From NCBI RefSeq assembly GCF_001659725.1, contig NZ_CP015922.1, positions 620,001 to 684,000 on the forward strand: a stretch of 64,000 bases of DNA, given 5' to 3'. This document shows, in pieces, positions 16,845 through 25,631 of this stretch (positions are counted from its first letter, which is position 1; each line of letters starts with the position of its first letter). Made by a program: the position numbers and the translations under genes. The notes under the pieces are model-generated. The model was not told the origin of the DNA. It was given only the letters and a program-made list of their open reading frames with translations, and ran no database searches. This stretch comes from Polynucleobacter wuianus (GTDB lineage Bacteria; Pseudomonadota; Gammaproteobacteria; Burkholderiales; Burkholderiaceae).

Positions 16845-18434
16845 TTACAGAACCCAGAAGTGATGGGTTCCGTCCTTGCCAAGTTGCTCTACTAAACCAA
16901 ACTCCCAATCTAAGTAGGCCTGCATTGCTGCAGGATCTACACTTGTTCCTTCGTATGGTCGCTTGTAGCGATCAAGCGGTGGAGAGGCTAAATGGGTTGG
17001 ACCCTTTTCTAACTCCAAACCAGCTTTAGCCCATGCAGCATTTCCGCCCTCTAGAACCAAGACCTCTGCCTTGGTGAGCGCCTGTAATTCTTGTGCAACA
17101 AACTTACCCAATTCCGCTGGAGTGCTTGTCAGAACATAGCGATCTACTTTGGGGATTTTTTGAAGAGCGTCTGCTAATTGAGAGCGCAGGGCATACCAAC
17201 TACCAGGAATATGCCCCTTCACATAATTAGCATGGGTGCTGAAATCAATCACCAGGGTGTTGCTATCGCTTTTGAGCCAGCTCGATAAAGTGTTTGCGTC
17301 AACTGTTTCAACTTGAGGAAGGTTTGGTAAGGGCGCCTGCCATGCACCTTTCTCGCTGAGATCAGATGATTTGACGTCATCGAGAACGAAGACATCCCAT
17401 GCCATTTGCGCCAACCACGAAGCAGGCATATTAGCTCGCACACCGCCACCACTGGGATCAACTAAGACCATGCGGGCGCCGCGCACTGGGGCCACCATTT
17501 CAGTTTCTTGAACCAGTTGGCCACCTGGTACAGAACGAAAGCCTGGAAGATGTTTTGCTTCATATTCTTCTGGAGTGCGAGTATCAAAGAAGTAAGTGGT
17601 GCGCTCACTTTGCGACTTCCATTTCTCGACATCCACTAAGCTTGCCCGCTTCACACCGGCGCGATCAGCAACGCTGCGTGCCCTCAGTGCTGCCTCGCTT
17701 GTGGTGTTTTCACTAACCTCTTTAAATTTGCGAGTCTGACCTCTGTCCAGTTCTTGTCCAGCAAGAGTCCAGCCAATCGTACCGTTACGCAGAGCATTAA
17801 CCTCGTTTGGAATACCGGCGTTAATTAAGGATTGCGTACCGATGATGCTTCGAGTTCTGCCGGCACAATTGACAATCACCTTAGTTTTAGGATTCGGGGC
17901 TAGTTCTGGTAAACGTAAGACCAATTCGGCGCCAGGCACGCTAATTCCTGTTGGAATGCTCATGGTGTTGTATTCATCAAAGCGACGCACGTCTACAACC
18001 ACGACATCTTCTTTGTTGTCGATGAGTTGCTTCACCTCTTGAGCGGATAGAGAAGGGGTATGACGTTTAGATTCAACTAGCTCACCAAATGCTTTGCTGG
18101 GTACATTCACATCTTTAAATACTTCGCCGCCTGCAGCCTTCCAGGCTTTTACGCCGCCCTCAAAGATGGAAACATTAGTAAAGCCTAGGGCGACCAAACG
18201 TTGGGCTGCTAACTCTGCATATCCTTCGCCATCATCAAGCGTGACAATGGGAATATTTCTTTTCGGCAATTTTCCATATGCATCAATCTCAATCCGAGGG
18301 AGTGGTAGATTTGCGGCAAATAATGGATGCTCACGTGCATGAGGATCTTCTTCGCGCACATCTAGAAAAGCAATCTCCTCTTTATTCAAAAGTTTGTTGC
18401 GAACAAAGGAATGGTTTTTAGTCGAAATGCTCAT
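16845..18434 (-). CDS. Four-module rhodanese-like protein
   Basis: The 529-residue cytoplasmic protein contains four rhodanese-like modules (about residues 12-105, 130-230, 265-360 and 378-480). Only module 2 has the sulfur-accepting cysteine, C190 in VNCAGRTRS. The same loop in module 1 (VTLDDGEGY), module 3 (VDPSGGG) and module 4 (LTSTPAE) lacks Cys. So one catalytic sulfurtransferase domain is combined with three probable regulatory or structural ones. Known roles of the family are sulfur transfer from thiosulfate or persulfides. A Bug receptor gene lies just downstream of its start on the same strand (upstream in transcription). Confidence 0.88.
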   Translation of the reverse strand: MSISTKNHSFVRNKLLNKEEIAFLDVREEDPHAREHPLFAANLPLPRIEIDAYGKLPKRNIPIVTLDDGEGYAELAAQRLVALGFTNVSIFEGGVKAWKAAGGEVFKDVNVPSKAFGELVESKRHTPSLSAQEVKQLIDNKEDVVVVDVRRFDEYNTMSIPTGISVPGAELVLRLPELAPNPKTKVIVNCAGRTRSIIGTQSLINAGIPNEVNALRNGTIGWTLAGQELDRGQTRKFKEVSENTTSEAALRARSVADRAGVKRASLVDVEKWKSQSERTTYFFDTRTPEEYEAKHLPGFRSVPGGQLVQETEMVAPVRGARMVLVDPSGGGVRANMPASWLAQMAWDVFVLDDVKSSDLSEKGAWQAPLPNLPQVETVDANTLSSWLKSDSNTLVIDFSTHANYVKGHIPGSWYALRSQLADALQKIPKVDRYVLTSTPAELGKFVAQELQALTKAEVLVLEGGNAAWAKAGLELEKGPTHLASPPLDRYKRPYEGTSVDPAAMQAYLDWEFGLVEQLGKDGTHHFWVL

Positions 18435-18462
18435 GCTGTCTCTGTAATGGTTGTCGTTTTAA

Positions 18463-19446
18463 TTAGTCTAATTTAGCGCCGGATTTTTTCACAACTTCAT
18501 TCCAGCGCACAATTTCTTGATTGATGTAGTTGGCTAATTCGGGGCGTGTCATTTTTGGCACGGTAGCACCCATACCTGCCCAGCGCTCTTTGATATCTGG
18601 TGAAGCGAGAGCAATTTGAACTTCGGCACTCATCTTGTCAACAATCTCTTTAGGCGTTCCTTTGATGGCCCACAAGGCATACCAACTAGAGACAACAAAA
18701 TTACTGATTCCTAACTCTTGGGCAGTAGGTACATTTGGAAAAGCGGCGCTACGTTGATTGCTGGCAACTGCTACTGCAACTAGCTGACCGCTCTTAATAA
18801 AAGGCGCTGCACCGGCTAGGGTATCAAACATCATATCCACTTGCCCTGCAACAACGTCTTGTAATGCAGGGCCAGTACCGCGATAGGGGATATGCGTAAT
18901 AAATAATTTGTTTTGCATCTTAAACAGTTCACCAGTTAAATGTTGTGATGTGCCGTTGCCAGTAGATGCATAGTTGTACTTACCTGGATTTTTGCGTATT
19001 ACTTCGATTATGGATTTCAAATCATTTTTTGGGAACTTGCTTGGGTTCACCACGATGACATGTGGAACGCTGCCGATAATGGCTATCGGTTCAAAGTCTT
19101 TGGTAATGTCATAAGGCAGGTTAGGGTACATACTCGGAGCAATGGAGTGATGGACGGCACCAAGAAGCCAGGTGTATCCATCGGGAGCCATTTTTGCTGC
19201 GACTGCAGCACCCAACGTACCGCCAGCCCCACCTCGGTTATCAACCACGATTGAATCATTTAGTTGGACGGAAAGTTGCTTTGCTAGAGGGCGACCAAAG
19301 GCGTCTACTGCCCCGCCTGGGGGGAAGGGGTTAATGAAGGTAATTGGCTTGTTTGGACTTGGCCAGGAGGTGTTTTGAGCCCCTACCACCATAGAAACAA
19401 GGGAAAGCAGACTCATACTCCCCAAAAGTAGGATTTTTTTGATCAA
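18463..19446 (-). CDS. Bug/TctC family periplasmic solute receptor
   Basis: A signal peptide ends near VVGAQ. The mature part shows KPITFINPFPPGGAVDAFGRP, DNRGGAGGTLGAAVAAKMAPDGYTWLLG and LPYDITKDFEPIAIIGSVPHV, all standard Bug features; length 327. It is transcribed toward the rhodanese gene with a 28-base gap, so the two are likely an operon. That pairing hints at a sulfur-containing or at least related ligand, but this is speculation. Confidence 0.9.
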   Translation of the reverse strand: MIKKILLLGSMSLLSLVSMVVGAQNTSWPSPNKPITFINPFPPGGAVDAFGRPLAKQLSVQLNDSIVVDNRGGAGGTLGAAVAAKMAPDGYTWLLGAVHHSIAPSMYPNLPYDITKDFEPIAIIGSVPHVIVVNPSKFPKNDLKSIIEVIRKNPGKYNYASTGNGTSQHLTGELFKMQNKLFITHIPYRGTGPALQDVVAGQVDMMFDTLAGAAPFIKSGQLVAVAVASNQRSAAFPNVPTAQELGISNFVVSSWYALWAIKGTPKEIVDKMSAEVQIALASPDIKERWAGMGATVPKMTRPELANYINQEIVRWNEVVKKSGAKLD

Positions 19447-19607
19447 TTTATAGGTCTCCAGGGTATTTTTGCTTTATTAAAGCATTTTGGGGCAATGATC
19501 GCTTCTAAGAGTTATCCCTGATAAAAAACCCTATTTCTTGTAGTTTTTATGGGGATATACTGATTTCGCTGTTGGTATGAATATTTATTTGAATAATGGG
19601 AGACAAG

Positions 19608-19796
19608 ATGTCACAACACGATACATTGTTAGCCGCTTTTGAAACTTACAAAGCTGAAAACGAAAAGTTTATTGAAAAAGGCATTAAGGCGTCTGCAGCT
19701 CGCGCTCGCAAGGCCTTGCAAGAAATCGCTGGTGCTTGCAAAGAGCGTCGTAAAGAAATTACTGCTGCAAAAGAAGCAATGGAAGCTAAGAAGTAA
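19608..19796 (+). CDS. Hc1-like bacterial histone H1 homologue
   Basis: This 62-residue basic, helical protein has the pattern of the Hc1-type family: a helix with ETYKAENEKFIEKGIKAS, then ARARKALQEIAGACKERRKEI. Similar short proteins occur in Bacteroidetes and Chlamydiae (the N-terminal part of Hc1). They are thought to compact or bind DNA. The start at 19608 is preferred over 19596 because GGGAGA just upstream serves as ribosome-binding site. It is a stand-alone gene with its own terminator, suggesting high expression. The family call rests on pattern memory only. Confidence 0.6.
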   Translation: MSQHDTLLAAFETYKAENEKFIEKGIKASAARARKALQEIAGACKERRKEITAAKEAMEAKK

Positions 19797-19813
19797 TTCT
19801 TTTCTGATAGATC

Positions 19814-19843
19814 AAAAGCCTAGTCTGATCGCTAGGCTTTTTT
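19814..19843 (+). terminator. Rho-independent terminator
   Basis: A perfect 10-bp stem (AAAAGCCTAG with CTAGGCTTTT), 8-base loop and T run end the histone-like gene. It also ends the convergent DUF1330 gene poorly, since that gene stops at 19848. Confidence 0.88.
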
Positions 19844-19847
19844 CTTT

Positions 19848-20141
19848 TTAGATTGCCACTCCAAAGAGGGTGAGATTCATCGCTTGATTACGAATAGCGA
19901 CTAGCGATTGATATTCGGGGCTATGAGCCCAAGCACGTGCATCTTCTTTGCTCGGAAAATGCAGCTCCACAAATGCACTAAACGGTTTACAGGCTAATTC
20001 ATTCCAAAACACTTCAGTGATTACGCCACGGTGCTCAATGCTGCCTTTATATTGGGCAACAGTTTGACCTACTTGACTGCGATATTGCTCAAAAGCTGCT
20101 GAATTGGTCAGCTCAATGAGGCCTATTACTTTAATTGCCAT
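19848..20141 (-). CDS. DUF1330 family protein
   Basis: This is a 97-residue member of the DUF1330 (dimeric ferredoxin-like barrel) family: IGLIELTNSAAFEQYRSQVGQTVAQY at the start and FPSKEDARAWAHSPEYQSLVAIR at the end. Function is unknown in the family. The start at 20141 is chosen because GAGGATAT lies directly upstream; longer frames read into the shared promoter region with the cupin gene. Confidence 0.82.
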   Translation of the reverse strand: MAIKVIGLIELTNSAAFEQYRSQVGQTVAQYKGSIEHRGVITEVFWNELACKPFSAFVELHFPSKEDARAWAHSPEYQSLVAIRNQAMNLTLFGVAI

Positions 20142-20197
20142 ATATCCTCGCTCTAACACTCTATGTAAAGAGTGTATATCCACGCTATAGTTAAAGT

Positions 20198-20476
20198 ATG
20201 AAGCAAGATCTATTTCTAAAGACCCTTAAGGAGTCCGGATATCCAGAGCCGGTAGAGGTACAGCAACCAGCCAATGGCCATCTCGATCAACACACCCACC
20301 CTTTTGTCGTGCAAGCGTTGGTATTAGAGGGGTATATTGAAATCATCATTGCAAATACGAGTCAGAAATATCAAGTGGGTGATGTTTTTCATTTGGGCTT
20401 TGAGCAATTACATTCTGAGCGTTATGGCCCGCAGGGCGTCAAATACTTAGCATCACGAAAACAGTTAAACGATTAA
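20198..20476 (+). CDS. Small single-domain cupin protein
   Basis: The 92-residue protein is a single cupin barrel: DQHTHPFVVQALVLEGYIEI supplies the first cupin motif (two His) and YQVGDVFHLGFEQLHSERYG the second. Metal binding by the three His is likely. A catalytic or sensing role is unknown. It starts just across from the divergent DUF1330 gene and is followed 12 bases later by 3-hydroxyisobutyrate dehydrogenase, so these two may be co-transcribed. Confidence 0.8.
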   Translation: MKQDLFLKTLKESGYPEPVEVQQPANGHLDQHTHPFVVQALVLEGYIEIIIANTSQKYQVGDVFHLGFEQLHSERYGPQGVKYLASRKQLND

Positions 20477-20487
20477 CGAGGACTGAT

Positions 20488-21366
20488 ATGAATATTGGAT
20501 TTATTGGCTTAGGAAATATGGGTTTGCCTATGGCGATCAATTTATTGAAAGCAGGGCATCACGTAACTGGATTTGATTTAGTGCAAAGTCAATTGGATGC
20601 GTTTGCTACTGCCGGCGGTAAGGTTGCCACCAGTGCTAATGCGACTGCAAGCAATGCTGATGTCGTTATCACGATGTTGCCAGCCTCAAGACACGTAGAA
20701 GATCTGTATTTGGGCGACTCTGGTTTATTAGCAAATATTAACCCCAAGACCTTACTGATTGACTGTTCCACAATTTCACCAAAGGTGGCGCAAGCAGTTG
20801 CTAGTGCGGCCAAAACCAAAGGATTGGTGATGGTCGATGCTCCTGTCTCTGGGGGAACTGCAGGCGCTCAAGCTGGCACTCTCACCTTTATGGTAGGTGG
20901 AGAGAATTCAGTAGTGGAATGTATTCGTCCAATACTGGAGAAGATGGGCAAGAATATTTTTCATGCGGGCGGAAGTGGGGCTGGGCAGACGGTAAAGGTT
21001 TGCAACAATATGTTGCTCGGCATTCAGATGCTGGGTACTTGCGAAGCATTACATTTAGGAATTGCAAATGGCCTGGATCCCAAAGTGTTGTCAGACATCA
21101 TGTCTAAGAGTTCTGGACGTAATTGGGCATTGGAGCTGTATAACCCATGCCCAGGTGTGATGGAGAATGTACCTGCTTCTAAAGGTTATGCTGGCGGCTT
21201 CGGAGTAGATCTGATGCTCAAAGATATGGGTCTAGCAACAGAGAATGCGCAAGACCTCGCAGCGAGTGTGCCCCTAGGGCAGTTGGCGCAACAGTTGTAT
21301 GAAGCTCATAGTAAAGCCGGCAATGGTCAGCTTGATTTCTCAAGCGTATTTAATCTCAAGAAATAA
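20488..21366 (+). CDS. mmsB: 3-hydroxyisobutyrate dehydrogenase family protein
   Basis: This is a beta-hydroxyacid dehydrogenase (292 residues). The N-terminal Rossmann motif is IGFIGLGNMGLPMA, the substrate loop DAPVSGGTAGAQAGTLTFMVGG, and the catalytic lysine lies in GAGQTVKVCNNMLLG. The family oxidises 3-hydroxyisobutyrate in valine breakdown, or related 3-hydroxyacids such as tartronate semialdehyde partners; the sequence alone does not separate these. No valine pathway genes are adjacent, so the mmsB name is tentative. Confidence 0.85.
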   Translation: MNIGFIGLGNMGLPMAINLLKAGHHVTGFDLVQSQLDAFATAGGKVATSANATASNADVVITMLPASRHVEDLYLGDSGLLANINPKTLLIDCSTISPKVAQAVASAAKTKGLVMVDAPVSGGTAGAQAGTLTFMVGGENSVVECIRPILEKMGKNIFHAGGSGAGQTVKVCNNMLLGIQMLGTCEALHLGIANGLDPKVLSDIMSKSSGRNWALELYNPCPGVMENVPASKGYAGGFGVDLMLKDMGLATENAQDLAASVPLGQLAQQLYEAHSKAGNGQLDFSSVFNLKK

Positions 21367-21371
21367 TCAAC

Positions 21372-22442
21372 TTAAGAAACTACAAGAGGCTTGACTTGGA
21401 GTTTGCTCATTTGGCCAATCACACGAGCACCTAAAAAGTGATGTTGATTAAAGATATCCAAGACTTCTTTCACGCTCTCAGGGCTACAAGAGACCAATAA
21501 GCCACCACTCGTTTGTGGGTCGGTTAATAAGGCACGTTGTGCTGGCGTGAAATCTGCTGGTATACCAACCTCATCACCATAGCTTTGCCAATTGCGATCA
21601 GATGCTCCGGTGATGATGCCTTCATCAGCGAGATTTTGTACATTGGAGAGCATGGGCACCTGGCTCCAGTCAATATGAGCAGTGCAATTTGAGCCACGAG
21701 CTAATTCCAGCATATGACCAGCCAAACCAAAGCCCGTGACATCAGTAAGTGCGTGTACTCCAGCGAGCTTAGCTAAGTCTGGACCTGCAGAATTGAGCTT
21801 GGTTGTATTAGAAATCATTTCGCGATAACCATCAGGGCCGAGCAGATCTTTTTTCAAGGCTGCCGACAAAATGCCGACACCTAGCGGCTTACCTAAGATT
21901 AATACGTCACCTGGTTTTGCGCTCGCATTACTTTTGACGCGCTTAGGATCAACAATACCAATCGCAACCAAGCCATAAATCGGCTCAACAGAATCAATCG
22001 TATGACCACCAGCAATTGGAATGCCAGCACTACGACAGGCTTCAGCGCCACCTTCTAGAATGCGTGCAATCGTTTTATTGGAAAGCACCTTGATAGGCAT
22101 GCCAACTAAAGCGAGTGCAAATAATGGCGTACCACCCATGGCATAGATATCGCTAATCGCATTGGTTGCTGCAATCTTGCCAAAATCAAATGGGTCATCG
22201 ACGATCGGCATGAAGAAATCTGTCGTTGCGACGATCGCTTGTGATTCATTGATTTGATAAACAGCAGCATCATCCGAAGTTTCAATGCCGATGAGCAATT
22301 CTTTGGGGAAGGGTAACTGCGGAACATTCTTGAGAATCTCAGAAAGCACGCCTGGCGCAATCTTGCAGCCACAGCCACCTCCATGAGACAGGGAGGTCAG
22401 TCGTGGTTCATTGGCTTCGAGATTGGTCGTTTGTGTGTTCAT
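21372..22442 (-). CDS. selD: Selenide, water dikinase
   Basis: SelD makes selenophosphate from selenide and ATP for selenouridine tRNA and selenocysteine. The active-site loop SHGGGCGCK supplies C24 and K27, equivalent to C17 and K20 of E. coli SelD, so this is the Cys form rather than a selenocysteine form. Other conserved parts are the ATP-binding TTDFFMPIVDDPFDFG, GGTPLFALAL, AGGHTIDSVEPIYG and LTDPQTSGGLL. Length 356 is normal. No selA, selB or mnmH gene is visible nearby. It is convergent with mmsB. Confidence 0.95.
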   Translation of the reverse strand: MNTQTTNLEANEPRLTSLSHGGGCGCKIAPGVLSEILKNVPQLPFPKELLIGIETSDDAAVYQINESQAIVATTDFFMPIVDDPFDFGKIAATNAISDIYAMGGTPLFALALVGMPIKVLSNKTIARILEGGAEACRSAGIPIAGGHTIDSVEPIYGLVAIGIVDPKRVKSNASAKPGDVLILGKPLGVGILSAALKKDLLGPDGYREMISNTTKLNSAGPDLAKLAGVHALTDVTGFGLAGHMLELARGSNCTAHIDWSQVPMLSNVQNLADEGIITGASDRNWQSYGDEVGIPADFTPAQRALLTDPQTSGGLLVSCSPESVKEVLDIFNQHHFLGARVIGQMSKLQVKPLVVS

Positions 22443-22470
22443 ATTACAAGAGTATCAGATGGATACGTAG

Positions 22471-23022
22471 TTATTGCCGCAGCAGTGACTGAATTTTCCC
22501 AGTGACTTCATCGCTATCCGCGTTTTCAATAGCGCCAATCCAGACGCCTTCTACTTTGCCAGTCCTGCCGATGAGGAATGTAGTTGGAATACCACGGGCT
22601 TTCCAAGATTTATAGATTGTGCTGTTGCGATCCATCAAGATCTCGATGGCATTCTCAGCTATGGCATTGCCTTTTAAAAACTGCGTAATGCGTGGCTTCA
22701 TTTCTGCTAAGTTGACTGCTAGAACTACCAAACCTTTAGAGCCGTATTTTTCTTGTAGTTCAATGAGCTCGCCAAACTCTTCTCTGCAAGGCTCGCACCA
22801 ACTTGCCCAAAAGTTCACAACAATTACCTTGCCTTTGTAGCTGGCAATATCAATTAACTTGCCAGATATGTTATTTAATTGAAGTGTGGGTGCTTTGGTA
22901 AGACCCACTTCAGAGGCAGGGCGCCATTGAGCAATGGCATTACTTGTAAAGCAAAGCAGAATAGAAAAAGCCAGCGTTAGAACTAAGTCTATTGCTGGCT
23001 TATTTAATTTCATCAGAATCAA
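22471..23022 (-). CDS. TlpA/ResA-like thioredoxin-fold protein
   Basis: This exported thiol-disulfide protein has an N-terminal signal or anchor (about residues 10-31) and a thioredoxin fold with the active site WASWCEPCREEF (C76, C79). The Glu-Pro pair between the cysteines is common in TlpA/ResA-type reductases for cytochrome c or other periplasmic proteins. The cis-Pro region GIPTTFLIGRTG is intact. It is downstream of the Tat transglutaminase-like gene by 18 bases, so the two are likely co-transcribed and both periplasmic. Confidence 0.87.
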   Translation of the reverse strand: MILMKLNKPAIDLVLTLAFSILLCFTSNAIAQWRPASEVGLTKAPTLQLNNISGKLIDIASYKGKVIVVNFWASWCEPCREEFGELIELQEKYGSKGLVVLAVNLAEMKPRITQFLKGNAIAENAIEILMDRNSTIYKSWKARGIPTTFLIGRTGKVEGVWIGAIENADSDEVTGKIQSLLRQ

Positions 23023-23040
23023 TCTAAAGACCGCTACTCA

Positions 23041-24150
23041 TCAACCAATACGGCGACTAGTAATCTTGTATTTAAAGTTATCTGGATCCAAAGAATCAAA
23101 ACGACCCTCAGTATTCTCAGCTTGTGGATACATTAAGAAAGGAATGTCACCTTTCTTGCCTAGAGCGGAGCCGGGAAGAGCGATATCGTGATCATAGCTA
23201 TAAGCCATCCAGTTCATTTCCCAATTACCAAAGAGATAATCACGGATTGCTAGTACCTTAGGATCGTTTGCTGTGAGTCCACCTGTTTCTTCCAAGATCA
23301 CTTTGCGGACATCTGCAGGGTCGACTGGAACCCAGCCGTAGCCAGAAGCATAAAACTCAGCGCGACAGTGTTGTGCTTTGGTGATGTCACCACTTTTGCC
23401 CAGGCTCTTGTAGCCACGAGCGGAGTCGGCAATACGAATGCCATAAACGTCACGGGCAGGGACACCTGCTGAGCGAGCTAAGGCAACAAATACGGCATTG
23501 ATATCAGCGCATTTACCACCAAGGTTATTGGTTTCGAGCATGAGCTTCACATCACCCTGGCCGCAACCACGTGTTTTTGGATCACGATGCGTGTTATCAA
23601 CCACCCAGTTGTAGATAGCCTTTGCTTTTTCTACATCAGTTGCATTGGCGGGTAAACCAGCGAGGCATTCGCGAGCTTTCGCTTTGACGATACCATCGGT
23701 TGGCAGGTACTTTGTGCCGCGAGTCCAAAAGCTTTGCTCTTCTTTGGTTAGTTTTAATGCTGGGTTTGGAGTGGTGATTTCTAGATGACGATTTTGTGTG
23801 CTGACCAACATCGAAACCTTCACGCTATGACTCGTTGCGGATTTATCCCACTTGGTCCAAAGCATGCGTGCTTGTTTATCTGGAGTGACATACATTTGAT
23901 TAACCGCTTTGGGATCACTCGATTCTGATCTGATAGCCAGAGTGCGGAAATAATCCGTATCTAAAACCAAAGGCAATGGAATCCAAGTTTCTGCTGCCCC
24001 GTTTGGAGAATCTAAATTTACCTCAGTAACAATTTCATAGGTAGTCCAATTTGGCGCTGACTGAGCAAAAGCAGATGAAATAGGGTTAAAGCTTGGTAGC
24101 GCAATTGCACCAGCAATCGTTTTAAGGGCTGAGCGGCGAGAAGTAGTCAT
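23041..24150 (-). CDS. Tat-exported transglutaminase-like (papain-fold) protein
   Basis: The protein (369 residues) begins with a twin-arginine signal (TSRRSALKTIAGAIAL) ending near SAFAQ. The transglutaminase core has the catalytic Cys in GGKCADINAVFVALARSAGVPAR, the His in AQHCRAEFYASGYGWVPVDPADV and the Asp in that same VDPADV segment. Such bacterial proteins are predicted cysteine proteases or amidases acting on periplasmic peptides. It is followed by the TlpA-like gene, a redox partner candidate for a thiol enzyme. Confidence 0.85.
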   Translation of the reverse strand: MTTSRRSALKTIAGAIALPSFNPISSAFAQSAPNWTTYEIVTEVNLDSPNGAAETWIPLPLVLDTDYFRTLAIRSESSDPKAVNQMYVTPDKQARMLWTKWDKSATSHSVKVSMLVSTQNRHLEITTPNPALKLTKEEQSFWTRGTKYLPTDGIVKAKARECLAGLPANATDVEKAKAIYNWVVDNTHRDPKTRGCGQGDVKLMLETNNLGGKCADINAVFVALARSAGVPARDVYGIRIADSARGYKSLGKSGDITKAQHCRAEFYASGYGWVPVDPADVRKVILEETGGLTANDPKVLAIRDYLFGNWEMNWMAYSYDHDIALPGSALGKKGDIPFLMYPQAENTEGRFDSLDPDNFKYKITSRRIG

Positions 24151-24201
24151 ATTGAATGTTTGGCTGTAATCAAATTAAGAATGGATATTTTAACGAACCC
24201 T

Positions 24202-25491
24202 TTAGCGACTAAAGCTTCTTTTGGGCGGGTTACCTCGTTTTGCTGATGCCTTTTTAGCAGGTGCACCACTGGAGTTATTACCTCCGGCTGGGCGAGGCTT
24301 TCTGGATTGCTGATGCTGTTGACTACGCAGTTGAATCGGTTGGGCAACTGCATTGGGGTCTGGCTCAAATCCAGCAATTACCTCTTGAGGTAACTTTTGC
24401 TTAATCAGTTTTTCAATGTCACGCAGCATTTGGTGTTCGTCAACGCAAACTAAGGAGACCGCAACACCATTTGATCCAGCGCGACCAGTACGTCCAATAC
24501 GATGCACATAATCTTCAGAGACATTGGGTAGGTCGTAGTTCACGACATGTGGCAATTGATCAATGTCGATACCTCGAGCCGCAATATCCGTAGCGACTAA
24601 GGCAGTTAACTTACCCGCCTTGAAATCAGCCAGCGCTTTAGTACGGGCAGACTGACTCTTATTGCCATGAATGGCCATGCTGGTAATGCCATCTTTTTCT
24701 AATTGAGTTACAAGCTTATTGGCACCATGCTTGGTGCGTGTGAAGACCAGAACCTGCTTCCAGTCATTCGTTTTAATCAGGTGCGCCAAGAGCGGATGTT
24801 TCTTGGTTCTATCCACCGGATGAATAAGCTGAGCAATCGCTTCATTGGCGCTATTGCTGCGTGCTACCTCAATTAACTCTGGAGAATTGAGTAGACCATC
24901 TGCTAATTGTTTAATCTCAGCAGAGAAAGTTGCTGAGAAAAGTAAGTTCTGACGTTTCTTAGGTAGGGCAGCTAGGATCTTTTTAATATCGCGTAAGAAG
25001 CCCATATCGAGCATGCGATCAGCCTCATCCAAAACTAGGATTTCAATATCGCTCAGTGATACGCAGTTTTGTGACATGAGGTCAAGTAAGCGACCGGGTG
25101 TGGCAACCAAGATATCTAAGCCGCCAGCAATCGCTTTAATTTGCGGGTTTGCGCCAACACCGCCAAAGATGACGGTGGACTTTAATCCGGTGTACTTGCC
25201 ATAAGTCAATACAGACTCTTGGACTTGAGCTGCTAGCTCGCGAGTAGGAGTCAAGATTAATACTCGTAACAATCGTTTGCCGCTAGATTTAGGCGTGCTA
25301 CTTAAGCGTTGCAGAATCGGTAGGGTAAAGCCAGCAGTTTTGCCAGTACCTGTTTGCGCAGCTGCTAAAAGATCGCCACCCTTTAAAACTGCAGGAATTG
25401 ATTTTGCTTGTATAGGGGTGGGACTTGTGTAGCCTTCTTCAGCGATAGCGTGAAGAATGGATTCGGATAAACCAAGATCTGTGAATAACAT
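24202..25491 (-). CDS. rhlE: DEAD-box ATP-dependent RNA helicase, RhlE type
   Basis: All DEAD-box motifs are present: Q motif TPIQAKSIPAV, Walker A AAQTGTGKT, PTRELAAQ, DEAD in VLDEADRMLDMGF, SAT in LFSATFS, VATDIAARGID and HRIGRTGRAG. The C-terminal tail is basic and low-complexity (Gln, Pro, Ser, Lys, Arg), as in RhlE proteins that unwind RNA in ribosome assembly and mRNA decay. The ATG at 25491 is preferred; the frame extends by three codons to a TTG. Length about 429. Confidence 0.93.
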   Translation of the reverse strand: MLFTDLGLSESILHAIAEEGYTSPTPIQAKSIPAVLKGGDLLAAAQTGTGKTAGFTLPILQRLSSTPKSSGKRLLRVLILTPTRELAAQVQESVLTYGKYTGLKSTVIFGGVGANPQIKAIAGGLDILVATPGRLLDLMSQNCVSLSDIEILVLDEADRMLDMGFLRDIKKILAALPKKRQNLLFSATFSAEIKQLADGLLNSPELIEVARSNSANEAIAQLIHPVDRTKKHPLLAHLIKTNDWKQVLVFTRTKHGANKLVTQLEKDGITSMAIHGNKSQSARTKALADFKAGKLTALVATDIAARGIDIDQLPHVVNYDLPNVSEDYVHRIGRTGRAGSNGVAVSLVCVDEHQMLRDIEKLIKQKLPQEVIAGFEPDPNAVAQPIQLRSQQHQQSRKPRPAGGNNSSGAPAKKASAKRGNPPKRSFSR

Positions 25492-25631
25492 AGGGACCAA
25501 TAATGTATTGACCCGTATTCAACGTAATTAATAAACGACTATTCCCGGTCAATGGGGTGAGCTGCCACACAAGTACGTTTGCAGTAAGAGTCTCTATTTT
25601 AAGTCATTGACCACAAACAGCTCTATTTGTC

